A stretch of 26,954 bases of DNA, taken from assembly GCA_964639665.1 (NCBI GenBank), contig CAZXEU010000090.1, positions 1 to 26,954 of the forward strand, in the 5' to 3' direction. This DNA comes from CAZXEU01 sp964639665 (GTDB lineage: Bacteria > Bacteroidota > Rhodothermia > Rhodothermales > Bin80). Shown in pieces: positions 23,364 to 26,954 of the stretch. Positions within the stretch are counted from its first letter, which is position 1. Every line of letters begins with the position of its first letter. Under the pieces are notes generated by a model, which did no database searches, was not told the DNA's origin, and saw nothing but the letters and a program-made list of their open reading frames with translations. A program made the position numbers and the translations under genes.

Positions 23364-24137
23364 CTAGAAAGTCAGGCCTGCACTTAGAGCGTGCATCAGG
23401 CCTCGGTAATCGTACAACTCGTCCGGAATTTCCCCCAACCGGCGCGAACCTCGGTTATTCCATACTTGATATCGCAGCGTGTAGCCCACCGCAAATCCGA
23501 AACGCCCCTTGATGTTTGCCAGCTTTGCGGTCGCCTCTGCGTGCGCCAGGTAACCTAGCCCGACCGCATCCGTCTGAGAAGAAGTAACCAGCCCCGCTGC
23601 CGGATGCACATCCAGCCTCCAATGCAAGCGGTCACCTGTTTGGCCATTTAGGGTGGCCCCCAGACCCAAGCCCACACTGGAAGTACTGAAAGTCAATGAT
23701 CCCGGCACGTCTAGAAGCTTCGCATGGCGGTACGTCGCCGCAAGCACCAACGGAATTCGAAGGTGGGTTTTCCCTTGCTGATAGCGTCCTCGCAATTGGT
23801 AGCCGCTCGAGATCAGCCATGCATCAATCAGCCTGAGGTTTGTGTCTGCACCCTCTGCCGGCTGCAAGCCAGCCGCCAGCCCGCCGCGCGCTGCTGCGTT
23901 AGCATACGTTAGCCCATACACGAAACCGGAGTATTCGAAACTCGGCAGCCCTCCGCTACCAGGTCCGGCAATGCCCGTGCCGTCGTACCGGAATGTCAAG
24001 GCACCAACGGCCATCGAGATAGCCTGCCGACCAGCACCAAATACTTGTGATACTTGTGCCATTGCAGCTCCGCTGCATAGCACTGTGGCAACGGTCAGGA
24101 TCAAGGCTGTCTTGTACGCCCTTGCCGGTCCCACCAT
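23364..24137 (-). CDS. Outer-membrane beta-barrel-like protein
   Basis: A 257-residue exported protein. The signal peptide (MVGPARAYKTALILTVATVL then CSGAAMAQ) ends near residue 28. Beyond it are many short amphipathic strands (ISMAVGALTFRYDG, GFVYGLTYANAAARGGLAAG, TFSTSSVGLGLGATLNGQ, FGFAVGYTLRYQVW), and the last residues are LSAGLTF with a terminal Phe, typical of barrel assembly signals. A Cys falls near the cleavage site, but no good lipobox is seen. It begins only 3 bases after the RNase G stop, so it is probably read from the same message, and it ends 40 bases before the small hypothetical gene. Function unknown. Confidence 0.8.
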   Translation of the reverse strand: MVGPARAYKTALILTVATVLCSGAAMAQVSQVFGAGRQAISMAVGALTFRYDGTGIAGPGSGGLPSFEYSGFVYGLTYANAAARGGLAAGLQPAEGADTNLRLIDAWLISSGYQLRGRYQQGKTHLRIPLVLAATYRHAKLLDVPGSLTFSTSSVGLGLGATLNGQTGDRLHWRLDVHPAAGLVTSSQTDAVGLGYLAHAEATAKLANIKGRFGFAVGYTLRYQVWNNRGSRRLGEIPDELYDYRGLMHALSAGLTF

Positions 24138-24140
24138 GCA

Positions 24141-25979
24141 TCACCCGATCTTCCTTCCATTACCCGAAACCTGGTGGTCGGGATCAGCTTTTCGCGCCTG
24201 CCTCTTTCCCGCTGTCCGCCGAGCCCCTTGTGAGCCGGAGCGTCGCTGGCCTGGTGGGCGCCCCCTGCGAGCCCCGCGCCGCCGCGCCTTTGGTCCGTCC
24301 GAGGAAGCGCTCGAGTCCTCCTGACTTCCGGGCACCACGGCGGGCTCGCCTTCCCCCAGGTCCACGGCAGCGTCATCGGAACCCGATTCTTCACGGAGAG
24401 ATTTCGAAGTCAGGCACCGAAATTCCATTGGGTCCATTCCGGAATCAGATTCAAGCACGATTCTGGTTCGATACTTCATCCGCCATCGCATGACCAGGCC
24501 CGGTAGCCCCCTGTGCAAGTAGGCCGCTGTGAATGGATGAACCAGCACTCGCACCCCGGCATTTCGCCCGTTTTGCCTTACAGAGAATGATATGCTGCTT
24601 TCTATCTCCAGGATCATTTCCGTAATAGCGGCATCCTCGGTCCGGCCCGTATCCCCGTCGGGGGAAAACCCTCCGTTTCCTTCGAAAGTAGCCGTAATGC
24701 TGGGCCTTAGCCGTTGACGCGTGATTTGGATCAAGCCGAATTCACTCATTGGCAGAACTTTGGTAACGGCGCGGTCACCCCGGAACTGATTTGTCAATTC
24801 ATCGAGTACCTTCTTTCTGTTGCTTCCCTCCTGCAGATCGATAAAGTCCACCACAATGATTCCGCCCAAATCGCGCAGTCTCACCTGGCGCGCAAGCACG
24901 CGGGCGGCCTCCATATTTACCTTCAGCGCACTCTCCTCATGGCCAAGGCCGCGGCCGCTGCGACCCGAATTGACGTCCACGACGTGCATGGCCTCGGTGC
25001 GTTCAATAATGATGTAGCCGCCTGACGGCAGATTGACACTGCTTTCGAAAACCTGGCCGATGTCGCGATCCAGGTTGCAGGCCTCAAAGATGTGTCTTTT
25101 GCCCTTGTAGAGTTGAACCACGGACGCCATTTGTGGTGCGACCGCTTGGACATAGCTTCTGACATTGCGCTGAAAGCGTGCATGATCTATTAGAATTCGA
25201 TCAAATTCGCTCGAAAACAGATCCCGGATAATGGACGAGGCCATACTGACATCTTCGTGCACCTGTATTGGCCCCTCGGGGCGGCCCGCCAAACGGCGTT
25301 CAATCTTGTGCCACTTCTCCAGGAGCAGCCGCATATCGGTGTCAATCGCACGAGCGTCCTTGCCCTGAGCTACCGTTCGCACAATGACCCCAAAACCGTC
25401 TGGCTTGAGCATGCGCGCAAGTTCCTTAAGTCGGCGGCGCTCCTTGTGGGAATGGATTTTCTTGGATACTGCCGTATAGTCGGCAAGGGGCACCAGGACC
25501 AGAAACCGCCCTGCCAGAGAAATGTCTGTTGATACCCGGCTTCCCTTGGTTGAGATAGGCTCCTTGACAATCCTGACGAGTACACGCTGCCCGCGCTTCA
25601 GGACATCCGGAGACGCCCTTCGACGTGGACTCCTTGTACCGCGTCCGTGTCGGTTGACCAGGGTGGTCTCTCCATCGGGGCCCGAATTGGCTTGCCAGAA
25701 CCGTGTAACCTGCGGAGCTTTCTCCTTCACGAAGGCCAAGAATGCTTCCAGATTCTCGGTCAAGTCTGAATAGTGCAAGAAGGCATCCTGTTTCTGCCCT
25801 ATGTCGACGAACGCCGCCTTGATGCTGGGCCGTAGCTTCTTGACCTTGCCAAGATAGATGTCACCCAGCGTCCGGGTATTTTCCGGATCTTCGAAATACA
25901 GTTCTGAAAGGGCACCGTTCTCGACAATTGCGATACGAGTCTGCTCTTTTTCGACGTTGATAACTATTTCCTTCGACAT
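24141..25979 (-). CDS. rng: Ribonuclease G/E family endoribonuclease
   Basis: A 612-residue protein. The N-terminal S1 domain (LGDIYLGKVKKLRPSIKAAF, VDIGQKQDAFLHYSDL) holds an insert before LVRIVKEPISTKGSRVSTDI, as in Bacteroidota RNase G. The 5'-sensor region follows, then the DNase-I-like catalytic part with metal-binding Asp335 (HVVDVNSG) and Asp378 (IIVVDFIDL), FGLIQITRQRLRPS and an RNase-H-like remainder. After TRQRLRPS the zinc-link CPxC cysteines found in most relatives are missing. The last 50 or so residues form a very basic low-complexity tail (KARRRGARRGRPPGQRR) that may bind RNA. It processes rRNA and mRNA 5' ends. I start at ATG 25979 (MSKEIVINVEKEQ); the frame also has an ATG at 26000. 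Confidence 0.95.
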   Translation of the reverse strand: MSKEIVINVEKEQTRIAIVENGALSELYFEDPENTRTLGDIYLGKVKKLRPSIKAAFVDIGQKQDAFLHYSDLTENLEAFLAFVKEKAPQVTRFWQANSGPDGETTLVNRHGRGTRSPRRRASPDVLKRGQRVLVRIVKEPISTKGSRVSTDISLAGRFLVLVPLADYTAVSKKIHSHKERRRLKELARMLKPDGFGVIVRTVAQGKDARAIDTDMRLLLEKWHKIERRLAGRPEGPIQVHEDVSMASSIIRDLFSSEFDRILIDHARFQRNVRSYVQAVAPQMASVVQLYKGKRHIFEACNLDRDIGQVFESSVNLPSGGYIIIERTEAMHVVDVNSGRSGRGLGHEESALKVNMEAARVLARQVRLRDLGGIIVVDFIDLQEGSNRKKVLDELTNQFRGDRAVTKVLPMSEFGLIQITRQRLRPSITATFEGNGGFSPDGDTGRTEDAAITEMILEIESSISFSVRQNGRNAGVRVLVHPFTAAYLHRGLPGLVMRWRMKYRTRIVLESDSGMDPMEFRCLTSKSLREESGSDDAAVDLGEGEPAVVPGSQEDSSASSDGPKARRRGARRGRPPGQRRSGSQGARRTAGKRQARKADPDHQVSGNGRKIG

Positions 25980-26115
25980 GTGAACCACCGGCGAACACAC
26001 TCCAATCGGATATCATCGCCCGAAAACAGCAGCTAGGCGGGGAGCGGATCGCGACAGGTATCCGCCGCTTCTTCCCGCAACGGCTGCAGGAACCCGCAAA
26101 AAGGAGTGCGCAACA

Positions 26116-26193
26116 ATGAATTGGTTGGGTAAGAAACGCCCGGAGGCGGCATCGGCATCAAGCTCTCTCCCGACCCGCAATCCTATCAAGTAG
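26116..26193 (+). CDS. Possible 25-residue small protein or truncated gene
   Basis: MNWLGKKRPEAASASSSLPT then RNPIK, stop TAG. A textbook AAGGAG (26101-26106) lies 9 bases before the ATG, stronger than most sites in this window. The peptide is basic and low in complexity, with no membrane helix. It could be a real small protein, a leader peptide or a start left behind by a disrupted gene. Confidence 0.3.
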   Translation: MNWLGKKRPEAASASSSLPTRNPIK

Positions 26194-26728
26194 GGACAAC
26201 TAACAGTGCGGGCAAGGCCCCTCCCTTCAGGACAGGACGGCCGCACATTCAAAGACGCAGCCCAAGCGTTTTCTTGCTCTAGATACAGCAATATTGAAAG
26301 GTAACGCAGGTGGCCACGAAGCTGTTTCCTGGGTAGAGTTTATGCATGGTGTACCGGGCATCTCGGCGGGAGAGCGAACAGCCGCTGATCGGCCGCCCGA
26401 AGCCAGCATCCCGATGCCGACGGCAGGACAATGCGCGGCCAAGACCGGCACACAGGGCGCATCGGAGGCCGCGAGGTTTTCTTTGGCGGTATTCGTCAAT
26501 CTGCCGGGTTGACAGATCCAGCGGCTTTGCAACCTCCGGCCTTGGCGAGGCGATCAAACGATTTGGCCCGCTTGCCTGCCGGCCGCACCTGGGCGGACCT
26601 CTAGCGGAATCCGGACCGTGCAGGTTGTGTCTGAGACCGTTCGCCGATAATTGCGCACGTACCCGTCCACGCTCCCGGGTATGCAAGGTCCCTGCACCGC
26701 CCGGGCCGTTTCAGCTGGCGTCCGCTCC

Positions 26729-26737
26729 TGGTATAAT
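26729..26737 (+). promoter_or_regulatory. Extended -10 promoter element (TGGTATAAT)
   Basis: TG-G-TATAAT at 26729-26737 is a perfect extended -10. No good -35 lies 17 bases upstream (TTTCAG), which an extended -10 does not need. A frame starting with GTG at 26763 is open to the end of the window (64 codons), so a gene or RNA could begin here. In this GC-rich sequence a perfect TATAAT is uncommon, but one match may be chance. Confidence 0.3.
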
Positions 26738-26954
26738 AGCGTCCCGGACCTGACAACTGAATGTGTACAATGCTGCAATCGGCCTCGCGGTGTTCCGGAT
26801 TCAATGCCCACCGCTGGCCAAGCGCTGCCCATATTCCTGGTTGGCCTGCCGTAGTCCGCGCTCGGCCAATGGTACCGGCGAGCTGCAGCTTGCGTCGATT
26901 GTCGGCCTACTGCACGATGCAAGCGGCAAGCCAATGAGCTGCATAATCCCCCCC

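Larger units (their letters stand above)
25980..26954. other. 975-base region without a convincing large gene
   Basis: Open frames here on both strands (for example 26279-26686 minus and 26346-26753 plus) have erratic composition, overlap each other and show no domain or good start. The first 130 bases must contain the rng promoter; an imperfect palindrome (TTCC...GGAA arms, 26072-26092) lies there. The items worth naming are the small frame at 26116, an extended -10 site at 26729-26737 and a frame open to the window edge from 26763. No tRNA or rRNA is recognised. Confidence 0.5.

Noticed and set aside
26509..26514. Perfect TTGACA in the right-end gap
   Set aside because: No -10-like hexamer at 16-18 bases downstream and no gene start nearby.
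26279..26686. Minus-strand 135-codon frame in the gene-poor right end
   Set aside because: No domain, irregular composition with many Arg and Cys, and overlapping frames of similar length on both strands.
1..26954. CRISPR array, toxin-antitoxin pair, prophage or defence island
   Set aside because: I saw no regularly spaced direct repeats, no cas-like or phage structural genes and no paired small toxin/antitoxin frames; apart from TnpB the content is housekeeping and envelope genes.

Overview
The window looks like a chromosomal segment of a moderately GC-rich Bacteroidota-group bacterium, most likely Rhodothermota/Balneolota-like. The clues are a secreted LamG protein with a type IX secretion C-terminal sorting domain (the NFPNPFNPSTTI motif), small beta-barrel proteins ending in Phe, an RNase G with the long S1-domain insert I recall from Bacteroidota, and use of the DXP-dependent vitamin B6 route (PdxB, PdxJ). 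Taxonomy is inferred from gene content only; no rRNA or tRNA gene is visible.

Layout. Bases 1-641 carry the 3' part of a TnpB gene of the IS200/IS605 group, cut by the window edge, whose tail is rich in hairpins. Then comes a plus-strand pair (beta-barrel protein, pdxB) converging on a minus-strand pdxJ-era pair. From 4289 to 12869 the plus strand carries a membrane-anchored hypothetical, a T9SS-exported LamG protein, a UPF0173 metallo-hydrolase, a YfcE-type phosphodiesterase overlapping a GAF/PP2C (RsbU/SpoIIE-like) phosphatase, a small-type transaldolase, a beta-CASP RNase and a STAS protein with an extra helical domain. A strong hairpin separates this from a convergent minus-strand operon: TPR/peptidase-MA protein, DUF4159 protein, MoxR ATPase. 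An exported amidohydrolase (minus) is divergent from nadE (plus). The last block is a minus-strand run reading from 25979 down to 21247: RNase G, outer-membrane beta-barrel, small conserved hypothetical, PhnP-like MBL hydrolase, aroQ and a DUF457/YdjM-like membrane protein. Bases 25980-26954 hold no convincing large gene.

How the genes fit together. Most are housekeeping: cofactor synthesis (B6, NAD), shikimate pathway, central carbon metabolism, ribosome assembly and RNA turnover (Era, beta-CASP RNase, RNase G). Two sets look regulatory or envelope-related: the PP2C phosphatase and STAS protein, which could be halves of a partner-switching circuit without a local kinase, and the peptidase-MA/DUF4159/MoxR operon. 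I found no CRISPR array, prophage, toxin-antitoxin pair or clear defence island. The least ordinary items are the TnpB tail, the STAS C-terminal domain, the peptidase-MA/DUF4159/MoxR operon without a DUF58/vWA gene, and an RNase G without zinc-link cysteines.
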